Source: Serripes groenlandicus
Taxonomy: Eukaryota; Mollusca; Bivalvia; Cardiida; Cardiidae
Assembly: GCA_031761405.1 (NCBI GenBank)
Contig: JASEVX010000331.1
Coordinates: 1-64,000, forward strand
Length of the DNA stretch: 64,000 nucleotides
Direction of reading: 5' to 3'
This document shows positions 22,154 to 31,789 of the stretch, one piece after another. Made by a program: the position numbers and the translations under genes. The notes beneath the pieces were generated by a model. The model saw only the letters and a list, made by a program, of their open reading frames with translations, was not told where the DNA came from and made no database searches. The stretch's first letter is position 1, and the number at the start of each line of letters is the position of its first letter.

Positions 22154-23588
22154 ATGAAAGACTTTTCAATGATTGATTTAGAGGCAGAAATTGAGGACAC
22201 CAGGAAAACATTACAGAGATTGTTGTCCTACAGTGAACACAAAACCTCTGATTTAGGAAGTTTGATTTCTAAATTACCTAAAATACCTAGTCTGCCAAAA
22301 TCATATCATATATCGGGCCTTGACACTTTGGTACAACATAAATTCAAAGCACCAAAGGCATAGACACATATTGAACGGACGCCTAAATTTATGAGACATA
22401 AAATGCCAACCTCCAATCAAAAGTCAAAGCATGCTACGTTTAACCCTGATTTGGCTTATTTAGAAGAGTTGCAGCAAAAAACGCAATAGCAAATCAACCA
22501 ATTACAACTCCTGCTACAGGAGCAGCAGCAAGTACAAATTGCAATTAGAGAAGGTGCGATGAATAGGTTGTTGTCTTTTAGACCCGAATCTGAAAACCAA
22601 ATGTCCAGAGGTCACCAGTCTTTTGGACAGGACTTTGGGCAGGTTAAAAGAGACTATCAGGAACAGTCAGCTGTATATGTTAAGGGGAGACCAATTATAG
22701 CTCGTCATATAGCAAGATGTAGGAAATCAATTAAATTATTCTAGTTTAAGTTCTAGGTCATGTTCATCAGACTGCTGCTCAAACAATTATTACCATGGTC
22801 TTCCTTGAAAGAGTAGTCACTCTTCCCCGAAGCGTGATGTTTCTTTTAGACATAACTTAAAAGAACGACGTGGAGATCCAGCGAGATTACCAACAATCTC
22901 CGTTATAACGGTAAGACGAATCGGCTTTCTTTTAAGCGAATATTTGAAAGCTATATGTCGGTAATGAATTGGGAAGAGCAAGAGTGCCAAGACTATTTGA
23001 CCTGGAGCCTTGAAGGAAAAGCACTTTGTTTTTTCACAATTGCAACCAAAATTGGTGAGAATTATTCCTTCAGAAATATAATGAAGAAATTGGAGATGAG
23101 GTTTGGCTCCAGTGAGTTGACTTAACCGGATAGGGTCAACTTTCAAAAGGCTCGCAGAGACTGGAAAAATCTTTGGAAGACTGAGCAGATCGGTCATGAC
23201 ATTGGCTACATCAGCCTATAGAGATCTCCCGGAAAGCCATAGAGTGCAAGAGGCTGTTTCTAAATTTTGCCAGCACTGTGTTGATAAAGATTCGGCAAAG
23301 TATGCTTGTTTTGAGCATCCCTGTAATATCCAAGAAGCCCTGAATGCAGTGAAACACCATCAATACATATCACAGATGGATAAACAACTTGTGGTCGCAG
23401 CACCAGTAATGACATATCTGTCAACCAAATTACACTTGAAGATGTCAAGAAGATGGTTGAAGATGTCATGAACTCCAAGAGCTCTGATAGTGAAAAAAGT
23501 CCGGTAAAAGCTAGATACTGAGTGGAATGCTTCTTTTGCAAGAGCAACGGACATTTTAAACGGGTTTGCAGAGAATATGCTGATTGAT
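22154..23588 (+). pseudogene. Ty3/gypsy-like gag with CCHC zinc knuckle
   Basis: Plus-strand Gag-like polyprotein in several frames. The N-terminal part starts MKDFSMIDLEAEIEDTRKTL. A Gln-rich helical stretch follows (about 22470-22540), then the capsid-like region (WEEQECQDYLTWSLEGKALC, FRNIMKKLEMRFGSSELT, VMTLATSAYRDLPESHRVQE, AVSKFCQHCVDKDSAKYACF). A nucleocapsid knuckle CFFCKSNGHFKRVC with C-x2-C-x4-H-x4-C spacing lies at 23528-23569. Stops (for example at 22361, 22487 and 23584) and frame changes show decay. The capsid region resembles gag of gypsy elements of the Mag or C-Mag type as I remember it. No 5' LTR or primer-binding site was found upstream, where LINE 2 abuts directly. Confidence 0.75.
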
Positions 23589-24214
23589 TGAGAAAGAAAG
23601 AAAACCAGGAGGCAGTAGTTAAAGACTCAGATTAAAAGTCACGTAGCCCAGTTTGAGGTTTAAGGAACAACACGCAGTAGTGTTCAAATTCTGCTTTTAG
23701 TGTCAGTGCTGTAGAAAGTCATGACCCTGCCCAAAAGGCTTTTAGTCGGCATCACAACATAAGTTGAACACCTTTAGTGTTTAAACTGGAGAAAAGCATG
23801 ACTCTGTTATACAGGCTTTTAGTCTTTGAACAGCACACGTTTGCTTACAGGAACAGTCCTTTTCGGAATCTGAAAACTTGGAAACAATTAAGGTTCATTT
23901 TGTATGTGCGGGATCTTCTTTCTTTAATTAGAAGGTCGGGGTGGGGGAGGGGGGGGGGGATGGTTATAGAAAACCTGTAATTGCTAGAGTTTCCCTAACT
24001 CAGTCGTAAGTTTTCAGTGCACATAGAGAAGTAGCAATTATATCCGATGATCAAAGCTATGAGATGGCTTATATGCCAACGTAAGATTAAGAGCTGACCT
24101 CTGGCTTGGCTTCTAGTCAGCCAGAGCAGGAAAAGCATGGTACAGCGGATGTTCAAAATGACCGAGATTAATCCCGTCAAATGAGGTAAAGTGAATAGTA
24201 AGCTTTTGAAGCAG
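23589..24214 (+). repeat. Decayed retroelement interior with direct repeats
   Basis: Holds two copies of GAAAGTCATGACCCTGCC / GAAAAGCATGACTCTGTT, each followed by AGGCTTTTAGTC (about 23718 and 23793), and a G-run at 23950. No protease or reverse transcriptase could be read, so most of pol is deleted between the zinc knuckle and RNase H. Confidence 0.4.
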
Positions 24215-24229
24215 CAAAAGCTTCATTAT

Positions 24230-24565
24230 TAAGGGTTTTCGACGCTTCACAAGTAGCTGTAGGTGCAGAAGTCATTCAAGTGCAGGATGGGTAAGAAAGG
24301 GTTATTGCTTTTAGTAGTTTCTCCTTAATTCCAGGAAAGAAGAATTACTGCAACACCCGCAAAGAGCTACTTGCCATCGTAACCTTTACTCAACGATTTA
24401 GGTATTATACATGTAAGTTGTGTAAAATCATATGGTAAGGACAGACCACTCCAGTTTGACCTGGTTGTTAGGGTTTTAAGAATTCTAGGACCAGCTCGCT
24501 CAATGGGCGGAGGTAACGCATCGAGCAGGAGCTAAACACGGTAATGCGGAAGCACTGTCAAGGAG
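24230..24565 (+). pseudogene. Ty3/gypsy-like RNase H fragment
   Basis: Reads VFDASQVAVGAEVIQVQDG, a stop, ERVIAFSSFSLIPGKKNYCN, TRKELLAIVTFTQRFRYYTC, then RTDHSSLTWLL and, after stops, LAQWAEVTHRAGAKHGNAEA LSRSKD. This is the standard gypsy order: the DASxxxxGAVL block, KNYxxTRKELLA, RTDHxSLxWL, RxGxxHGNADALSR. RNase H degrades the RNA strand during reverse transcription. Several stops make it inactive. It belongs with the gag region upstream and the polypurine tract downstream. Confidence 0.8.
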
Positions 24566-24714
24566 TAAAGATCCTTTAGGAGCAGATGCATGGGACAGTA
24601 AACTAGGTTCAGTGGAAATAAATCGCGGGAAGCATAATAATAGAGAATGCCGCAAGTTACTTAAGTAACAATACAACAGTACAGAGCGATTCACTGCCAT
24701 AAAGGAGTTGATGT

Positions 24715-24935
24715 GTGGACGATCTTTTAGATGCCTTTGGAACCTACTTAAAGTAAGCTTTTAGCTCTATATAGATGGAGCAAACAGAAGGGCGTTTAGC
24801 CTTCTGTTTTGAACATCCTGAGCATTTAGCTTTTTACAGATCTAGCAAACAGAATGGCTTTTAGCCAACTGTTTACAGGAATCAGCTAACCGGATGGCTT
24901 TTAGCCTTCAGATGAATGAATTCAGATGCGACTGG
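24715..24935 (+). repeat. Short hairpin-forming direct repeats near the retroelement 3' end
   Basis: Three to four units of the type AGCAAACAGAATGGCTTTTAGCC followed by CTGTTT. The first unit contains a near-perfect palindrome AAACAGAAGG / CCTTCTGTTT. Such tandem units lie between pol and the polypurine tract, in untranslated retroelement RNA. Confidence 0.55.
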
Positions 24936-25002
24936 ATATAAGAACACCACTATGGACAGACTCAAGGCCTTAAAGTCACCTCAGGTTCAAGGCCTTTCAG
25001 AT

Positions 25003-25018
25003 AAAGTCGGGGGGAGAT
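25003..25018 (+). promoter_or_regulatory. Polypurine tract
   Basis: AAAGTCGGGGGGAGA directly precedes TGTTGTAACGCGTC, as expected for the primer of plus-strand DNA synthesis and the start of a 3' LTR. An almost identical tract occurs at 30451-30464 in the TatD element. Confidence 0.7.
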
Positions 25019-25817
25019 GTTGTAACGCGTCATACCATCTACACAAACCTCGAAACCAATGGTGCGAATAGTTGATATGGGGAACCAGTCATTCCAGAGA
25101 ACCACTCTCACTTCCAGCTGTCCTAGCGAATGATACTAACTAAGAAGCGAAGAAGTAAAAGTAACAACCACAGGATTATACAGGTATATACAGGTCCACC
25201 AATTCACTTAAGACCGTACGGATTACTTCAACATTTTCCAACTAGGGGGATGCATAATTTTTCCCAATTTGACCATTTCCATACATAACGTTGGTCCCAC
25301 AAGGGGTTTGTACTTGAGTTAAAGTGCCTTGATTATTCATTCCCAACTTACTTTGTGTTTCTTTCTCAGATTCTATCACTTTTTGGCTTCTTTATTTCCC
25401 AGTCCGCCTTTTTTTGTTGTCACTTTTTCCATTGTTTTCTAGAGTGGTTTTGCTCGCTTGTCTTTTTCGAACCATTACAAACGGTGATACTCCATAAGCA
25501 TAGTCACGCACACATCAAATAAGTCCACTATTCGTTTAATGATTAAAACCAAATTTAAATCGTTCCGTTGAATAATATTTTTTTTTTTCCCCGACTTACG
25601 AAAGTACGTCTTCTTGTAATTACACCATTTCCTCATGTTGTACTATATGTACCGAGAGATGTATACAAGTTCTGTTCTGTTCTGTTCTGCTAAAATTTGT
25701 CGCAAGCGGTGTTTAACAACATACAAACCAACAAATAATCCTCTTAAATCCCTGAATTGGTAAACAGGTTTTTTCTTTCACTTTTTGATCATGGACTGTA
25801 TTCCTTAACGTTAAACT
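25019..25817 (+). other. Presumed 3' LTR start and following sequence
   Basis: Begins TGTTGTAACGCGTC after the polypurine tract. No second copy is present in the window, so the LTR end cannot be set. It may lie before the TTCTGTTCTG runs near 25670. No gene was seen. Confidence 0.45.
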
Positions 25818-26221
25818 TTCGGCAATATGATCGTTATTGAGATGTTAATTGAACATAATGGATAAGTTATCAAAGGTGACACAAATATCGATGCCGTAAT
25901 AGCACAGTTAACGTAAACCATTCGGCAATATGATCGTTATTATGATGTTTATTGAACATAATGGATAAGTTACTGCAGGTGACAAACCCATCGATGCCGT
26001 GATAGCACAGCTAAAGTAAAACATTCGACAATATGATCGTCATTGAGATGTTACTTGAACCAAATGAATAAGTAACCACAGGTGAAAAAAACATCGACGC
26101 CGTGATAGCACAGTTAACGTAAAACCATTCGTCAATATGGTCGTTATTGAGAAGTTAATTGAACACAATGGATATGTTACCTCATGTGACAAAAACAGCG
26201 ATGCCGTAATAGCACAGTTAA
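25818..26221. repeat. 103-bp tandem repeat, four copies
   Basis: Units start at 25818, 25921, 26024 and 26128 (TTCGGCAATATGATCGTTAT) and end with GATAGCACAGTTAACGTAAA. They are well conserved. The last unit is cut by the element at 26222. Confidence 0.9.
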
Positions 26222-26743
26222 GCCGTGGTTACATCTTACGGTCACGCACGTAGTTGACCGTAGCGGGGGACGACCGTAGTTGACCTTTGTGGACCGTAGT
26301 TCAACGTAGTTATAAACGTTGTTTGAACTTCAAGAAAACCATGATTTGGCCGTAGTTAGCATTTCTTTTTCAACATGTTCAAAATATCTCTACTGTCAGC
26401 TTGAATGCCAATACCCTACTGTGACCGTAGTTTGAACTTAGTTAACCCTACTTGACCGTACTTGACCCTACCTGACCGTAGTGATACCCTAGTTAACCCT
26501 AGCCATTATGCTCGAACCTACTGCACCCTACTTCTACCTAGTTGACCGTATTTGACCCTACTTGACCATTGTTCAACGTAGATGTCCATAGTTACACGGA
26601 GTGGTACCCTAGTTAACCCTGGCCATTATGCTCGAACCTACTTCACCCTACTTCTACCTAGTTGACCGTAGTGGAACTACGGTGAATTACATCCAAATGA
26701 AATACGGTCAACTACGTGCGTCACCGTAAGATGTGACCGCGGC
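26222..26743. mobile_element. MITE with ~40-bp inverted ends and internal ACCGTAGT repeats
   Basis: Left GCCGTGGTTACATCTTACGG and right CCGTAAGATGTGACCGCGGC are inverse, extending through CACGTAGTTGACCGTA. The interior repeats CCTACTTGACCGTAGT and ACCCTAGTTAACCCTAGCCA. It lies exactly at the end of the 103-bp array, so it probably inserted into it. Confidence 0.8.
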
Positions 26744-26749
26744 TTTTAG

Positions 26750-26815
26750 TAAGAGCACGAATTTGAGTCAACGGAGTTAGCTCTTCGCGATCGTGGGTTC
26801 GATTCATTGGATAGG
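26750..26815 (+). repeat. tRNA-like SINE head fragment
   Basis: Reads TAAGAGCACGAATTTGAG and TCGTGGGTTCGATTCATTGG, a B-box-like motif. It lacks a full tRNA fold. Confidence 0.35.
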
Positions 26816-27088
26816 TCACTGCATATTTTTGTTCCATGAATCTAATTTGTATCTAAATTACATTTGGAAGGGTAAAGCAACCTTTACTTATCGGATATCT
26901 GCGATTTGAAACAAAATATAAGAACAGTATTGACCAAGATTACGCTTGCACATTCTCGTATGTCTTTAACCATTTTGAACACGAACGTCTACATAGATAA
27001 GCAATGTTTCTGTTCATGACTATTAGTCCGCTAGTTGACTTTGTTATAACAAATATGCCGAATTACAAGAAAACCAAAATGGTGGACC

Positions 27089-27267
27089 CGGACATACACA
27101 TTTCGCCTCCTGTAGATTTTCTGTTTCAGTAATAATTACTCTATACCTGTATTGCCCTGAGACGGAATATGTCGGCCCGGATTAGTCTAAGCGGACTGCG
27201 CATGCTGATTTGGATCGAAACATTACGCAGAGGCCATTGTTGATGTTTTCTCGCGGAACAGCTCATA
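27089..27267. mobile_element. Foldback element, family A (partial)
   Basis: Right two-thirds of family A: CGGACATACACATTTCGCCT, GAGACGGAATATGTCGGCCC, ATTACGCAGAGGCCATTGTT, ending TTTTCTCGCGGAACAGCTCA. Confidence 0.7.
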
Positions 27268-27628
27268 TGTGTTATATATGTATGCAGGGACGTAGATTTA
27301 CGTCCCTGGTTTATGGTATGTTTAGCATGTTTGGCCTTTTTCCATAATAAGACATTCAAAAGACATATGAATATATGTGTCTGAATCTATCTATATATCA
27401 ACACATCTATAGCAGACGACTCGGCAAAAGTATGGTAAGACTTTATAAATGAAAGAAATATATTGTAAACTTACCTTGATATGTATTCTCATGCGACAGT
27501 GGCATTAACACAGACAAAACAAAATAAGGTCTACACAATGGTATATATATATAGACTACACAAAGAACGAAGATATGACCTGATTACACTATATTAGCCA
27601 AGATAACAATATAGACACGTTTTGCACA
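27268..27628. other. Unannotated gap
   Basis: AT-rich, with a (TA) stretch near 27545. Nothing supportable. Confidence 0.4.
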
Positions 27629-27897
27629 TACGAAGGGTGTTTAAAAAAAGGCGCGGATAAATGTTCCCATTTCTTTATCTTTTTCAGGATTTCCGTAAAA
27701 TTGCACTAATATGTTGATTACGATTCTCAATAGGTAATTTACAGATCTGTGTTCTACGTTGAGAACGAGAAATTGTTACTATAGGAACGTAATCAACCTT
27801 ATCCCGGTCCAACATTTATAATAAGTTCCAGGAACATATCTGGCATAATATAAAAATAAGAGCCCTTTCCCGCGAAATGTTTGAACACCCCTCGCAC
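27629..27897. mobile_element. MITE with mariner-like ends
   Basis: CGAAGGGTGTTTAAA at the left matches the inverse of TTTGAACACCCCTCG at the right. These ends resemble Tc1/mariner-type termini. No ORF. A target TA is visible on the left only. Confidence 0.5.
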
Positions 27898-28074
27898 TTC
27901 TCTTGTTATTTAAAAACGACGTTTTATGGTATTAACAATCCTACCGTTTAAGCCATTTTTATTGGATATTTCAGTAACTGGAGACCAATAGTGAGCGCGT
28001 TCGGCTATAATACTCGGGTCAAATTACACAGGTAAACATTCTTTACCGAACGGGAAAGTGTTTAAAACTCGATT

Positions 28075-28205
28075 AACCGGTTTCAATTCTCATCAACCAA
28101 GTGTTCCGCCATGCTGACAGACCGAAGTTTACTAGTTTTCGGACCACATTGCCGCGTCTGCGGATGTCCGGTTACCACTAGGCCACTGCGGATTCCTGCA
28201 TATGA
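28075..28205 (-). repeat. tRNA-like SINE head (minus strand)
   Basis: On the minus strand GCAGTGGCCTAGTGGTAACC resembles a tRNA A box. A weak B-box-like region lies near GATGAGAATTGAAACCGG. Low confidence. Confidence 0.35.
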
Positions 28206-28279
28206 ATGCACTATTCACTGCTTAGTACGTTGATCTCAATACATGTTACATATGAGCCGTTTGAAAAGGTACAATTTCG

Positions 28280-28519
28280 GGTACTTCAAAAATCACTTAG
28301 ACAGCCCTGTTGTTAAGGGAATTGGGTAAAGGTATAAATACCACTTATACAGCACTGCTGCAATGGGTTAGGGTAGAGGTATAAATACTACTTATAAGCC
28401 CTGCTGTAATGGGAGTGGGGTAGAGGTATAAATACTACTTATACAGCCCTGCTGTAATGGGAATGGGGTAGAGGTATAAATACCACTTATACAGCCCTGC
28501 AATGGGAGTGGGGTAGAGG
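28280..28519. repeat. 48-bp minisatellite, left segment
   Basis: Units contain AGAGGTATAAATACCACTTA and ACAGCCCTGCTGTAATGGGA. The array is interrupted at 28520 by the TatD element and resumes at 30660. Confidence 0.85.
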
Positions 28520-28571
28520 TGTGGTGATTACGCAAACCAGTCTTGGACTGACTTTAAGCCCACATTTGAAC

Positions 28572-29282
28572 ATGAAAATGTCTACAAGCAATATAGCGGT
28601 AAACTTTGCAAGTCATGAAGACCTCCAGGGGAAAGTAGGCGTTGGACCTAGGATCGCAGAAGCCATCTTACTAAGTAGGTTAAAGCAGGGGAACCTTACG
28701 CAGAAAACTTTGGAGAACCTTGTCAGACGGTCATTCACTCGCAATGAATTGGCTTATCTGGACTTTACAGGAAATAAGGACCTCGACAAAAGACCAGTCA
28801 AGCATTCAGCAAGTAAGACTAGATTTCAAGATGAAGCTAGGGATGAAATAACCCATTCATGGGGAGCTGCTGGGCGTCAAGCCGGCCGTGTAACCCCTGC
28901 AAGCAAAGATAAAGCACCCACCATAGCCCAAATTAATAGCTTACTCAATATTTCAGAGGCCTTAACAAGTAGGATAACTAGAAAAAATATGAACAAAACA
29001 AAGTCACATACCAAAGCAGATAAAGTTATCCGAGGTTCATCCAAAGGACAACCTCAAGAACACAGTGACCATGATAAAGTCAAACGAAAGGACTCGATTT
29101 ACAAAATCAGTCGGAAACTAAATCTCGATGGGTTATCACGTAACACAGACTCCGATGACAGCTCAGACTCAGATAGTGATGCGGTTTCTGCGAGCTTGCT
29201 CGAGACCCGTCATCGCAAATCAAGGCACTCAAGACGCTCGACTCATGGGAGATTTCCATACATTCCGAAGGGGATGTATTAG
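28572..29282 (+). pseudogene. Basic protein with helix-hairpin-helix motif (gag-position ORF)
   Basis: Starting at the ATG at 28572 (MKMSTSNIAVNFASHEDLQG) the frame encodes about 236 residues. Residues about 8-50 fit a ComEA-type helix-hairpin-helix (VNFASHEDLQGKVGVGPRIA, then EAILLSRLKQGNLT and LENLV), a non-specific DNA-binding fold. The middle is rich in Lys and Arg. Residues about 205-215 form a Ser/Asp run (DSDDSSDSDSDA), followed by RHRKSRHSRRSTHGR. It occupies the gag position. The frame ends at 29282, while the next block of the same protein appears to continue in another frame (RRGCIRAMLFLIAQLEPRYR), so a frameshift near 29270 is likely. Confidence 0.6.
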
Positions 29283-30249
29283 AGCTATGCTGTTTCTGAT
29301 AGCCCAATTGGAGCCCCGTTACAGAGATATGTTACATGAGCAGTTATCAACTGACAAGACGGCGTTGCCACCGGCAAGTAAGAAGAAGGACGCAGAGATC
29401 AGCATAGCCCAGACGCTTCCTGAGGAATTTGATAGCCATTTTCATTGGGATAGAACCCGGAACTGCTTAAATAACTTGAGGATAAGAGTTCCAAGGGACA
29501 CCAAGTTACAGGAGATATGCGACGTAACTCCCGCTGACCCAGCCTACGAAGTCAAGTTGTCGGCGCCACCGCAAACTTCTGTGACCCGGAAACCTATCCC
29601 AAGGAGGACCAAATCAACATGCTAATTGGTCAGAATGTTAGCGTATGTGTGGGACTTCATCCAAAGAAGGTACACCAATGGTCGGAAGATGTTCGAAACA
29701 GATTGGAAGAATTTAGCCAGCACCCGAGGGTAGCCGGAATAGGAGAGGTTGGTTTAGACTATACAGTCCCATCTGGAACATGGTTCAAACAGAGCTCAAC
29801 CTTAGACAAGATACTCCAGATGGTGAAACCCAGAAATGTCTTGGTTATCCACTGCAGAGGGGCCAATGGAGCCAATAGCGACCTACCTCTACATACCGTA
29901 TTGAAGCAGGCCCAAGGAGTCCTACCTCCAAGGCAGAACATCCATCTGCACTGCTTCTATGAATCTGGCGAGCTGGTAAAGATCTGGTTAGAACACTCTC
30001 CCAACACCTACTTTGGATTCACCAGAATAGTAGACCAAAATGGGACGGCCTGAGCTGGAAGCACTCACACTGGTCCCTGGGGAACGACTACTACTGGAGA
30101 CAGATGCTCTTTACTTCCCATTCAGAGGAGGGTCCCACACAGCTCAAAGTTTACTGGGAATGGTAGCAGACGTCGTGGCGAAAACCAGAGGTACTACCTG
30201 GACTCATCTACTGAAGGTGACGACCAATAATGCCAGACGCCTGTATTAA
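29283..30249 (+). pseudogene. TatD-type metal-dependent nuclease (TATDN2-like), frames broken
   Basis: The expected TatD landmarks appear in order over three frames. They are FDSHFHWDR (29428, HxH metal site), NFCDPETYPKEDQINML, VCVGLHPKKVHQWS, GIGEVGLDY (catalytic Glu), VLVIHCRG (His), IHLHCFYE (His), PNTYFGFT, LLLETDALYFPF (Asp), and a C-terminal NARRLY. All five metal-ligand positions are present. Frame changes fall near 29570 and 30045. TatD proteins are DNA 3'-5' exonucleases or endonucleases using two metals. Human TATDN2 is the closest named relative I can suggest. The domain follows the HhH ORF with little gap, as if both were one polyprotein. The breaks may be decay or sequencing indels. 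Confidence 0.75.
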
Positions 30250-30450
30250 CGACCTGTTCAGGATCCGGTGTGATACCCGATCCTTGACAAACTGTGGAGG
30301 ACCCGGTGCTATGCCCGGACCGAAGCAGTTATTGGTTTGTATTAAAGATATCATTCCGAGTAGACCCATGGGGTTTGGAGAAATAGGACTCACTGGTGCA
30401 GTACCGCCGACCAATCACTAAAGGGATCCCACAGTCAGGTCCTTTCAAAT

Positions 30451-30464
30451 AAAGTCGGGGGGAG
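30451..30464 (+). promoter_or_regulatory. Polypurine tract of the TatD element
   Basis: AAAGTCGGGGGGAG directly upstream of TGTGGTGATTACG. About 30 bases including CAGGTCCTTTCAAATA match the equivalent region of the gypsy-like element at about 24985-25018. Confidence 0.65.
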
Positions 30465-30659
30465 TGTGGTGATTACGCAAACCAGTCTGGTCAATCGCTC
30501 ACTCTCAGTACTGTAGACGCTTCGATTATACGCGGGAACCAGTCAGCAATCTGCGAGTCCTACAGCCCATTCCAAACGCGACAGCCAAGGAGTACACACG
30601 CTTTTCAAGTCATTGACTAAAGTAAACATAATAAGTATTACGCCATTAGATCGATAGGT

Positions 30660-31440
30660 AAGACACTTTAGAGGTATAAATACCACGTATACAGCACTGC
30701 TGTAATGCAAATGGGTTAGAGGTATAAATACCACTTATACAGCACTGTTGTAATGGGAATGGGGTAGAGGTATAAATACCACTTATACAGCACTGTTGTA
30801 ATTGGAATGGGGTAGAGGTATACATACCACTTAAACAGCACTGCTGTAATGCAAATGGGTTAGAGGTATAAATACCACTTATACAGCACTGTTGTAATGG
30901 GAATGGGGTAGAGGTATAAATACCACTTATACACCCCTGCTGTCATAGGAATGGGGTAGAGGTATACATACCACTTATATAGCACTGTTGTTAAGGGGAT
31001 GGGGTAGAGGTATTTATACCAAATTATACAGCCCTATTGTAATGGGAATAGCGTATAGGTACAAATACCACTTAAACAGCCCTGCTGTAATGGGCGTGAG
31101 GAGTAGTATAAATAACGCTTATACAGCCCTGCTGTAATGTGAGTGGGATAGATGTATTAATACTACTTATACAGCCCTGCTATAATGGGAGTGGAGTAAA
31201 GGTATAACTACCATTTCTACAGCCCTGCTGTAATGGGAGTGACGCAGACGTATAACTACCAACATACAGCCCTGTTGTAAAGGTATTAATATAACCTATT
31301 CAGTTCTGCTGTAATGGGAGTGGGGTAGAAATATAAATATCACATATACAGCCCTGCAGTGGGGTAGAGGTACAAATACAACTTATACAGCACTTCTATA
31401 ATGGTAGTGGTGTAGAGGAATAAATACCACTTATACAGCC
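30660..31440. repeat. 48-bp minisatellite, middle segment (diverged)
   Basis: About 16 units with AGAGGTATAAATACCACTTA and CAGCACTGCTGTAATG. Variants are scattered and several units are shortened. Confidence 0.85.
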
Positions 31441-31453
31441 CCGATGTTACGTA

Positions 31454-31776
31454 CGAGACAGTAGCGGGGGTTTCCAGTTGTTAACACACTGGGCTGTCAA
31501 ACCAGGGGTCTGGGATTCAAATCCCGGTCCTGGTGCCGGACATTTAAGGGTTGCTTTTCAGCGTCTCTTACTCAATAAGAGGTCAAGTACTGGTCATTTC
31601 ACGGAAATATAACATCGCTTATATAGGTGCTATTCACCAGCCGCTTAAAATAACCAAAGTGTCTTTTTGGAAAGTGTTAGGGTATCGCACCCGGACTCCC
31701 TTTAATCTTACTTTGTCTGCTCGCCAAATAGTTATTTCTGCAATGCGAAGGTAAATAAAAATAAATAACAATCGAA
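31454..31776 (+). mobile_element. tRNA-derived SINE in the minisatellite, 13-bp TSD
   Basis: CCGATGTTACGTA flanks both ends (31441-31453 and 31777-31789). The head contains a tRNA-like region (AACACACTGGGCTGTCAAAC, B box GGGATTCAAATCCC). The 3' tail is A-rich (GGTAAATAAAAATAAATAAC). Confidence 0.85.
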
Positions 31777-31789
31777 CCGATGTTACGTA

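Larger units (their letters stand above)
28520..30669 (+). mobile_element. LTR-like retroelement carrying HhH and TatD-nuclease domains
   Basis: TGTGGTGATTACGCAAACCA occurs at 28520 and again at 30465, where it follows a polypurine tract (AAAGTCGGGGGGAG, 30451-30464) nearly identical to that of the gypsy-like element at 25003. The 3' LTR would be about 205 bp. The 5' copy keeps only about 24 bp before diverging. AGAGG flanks both sides (28515-28519 and 30670-30674), but the host minisatellite itself contains AGAGG, so this may not be a true target duplication. The interior encodes an HhH protein and a TatD-like nuclease and no readable reverse transcriptase or integrase. It is probably a non-autonomous element that needs enzymes from elsewhere. 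Confidence 0.6.
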
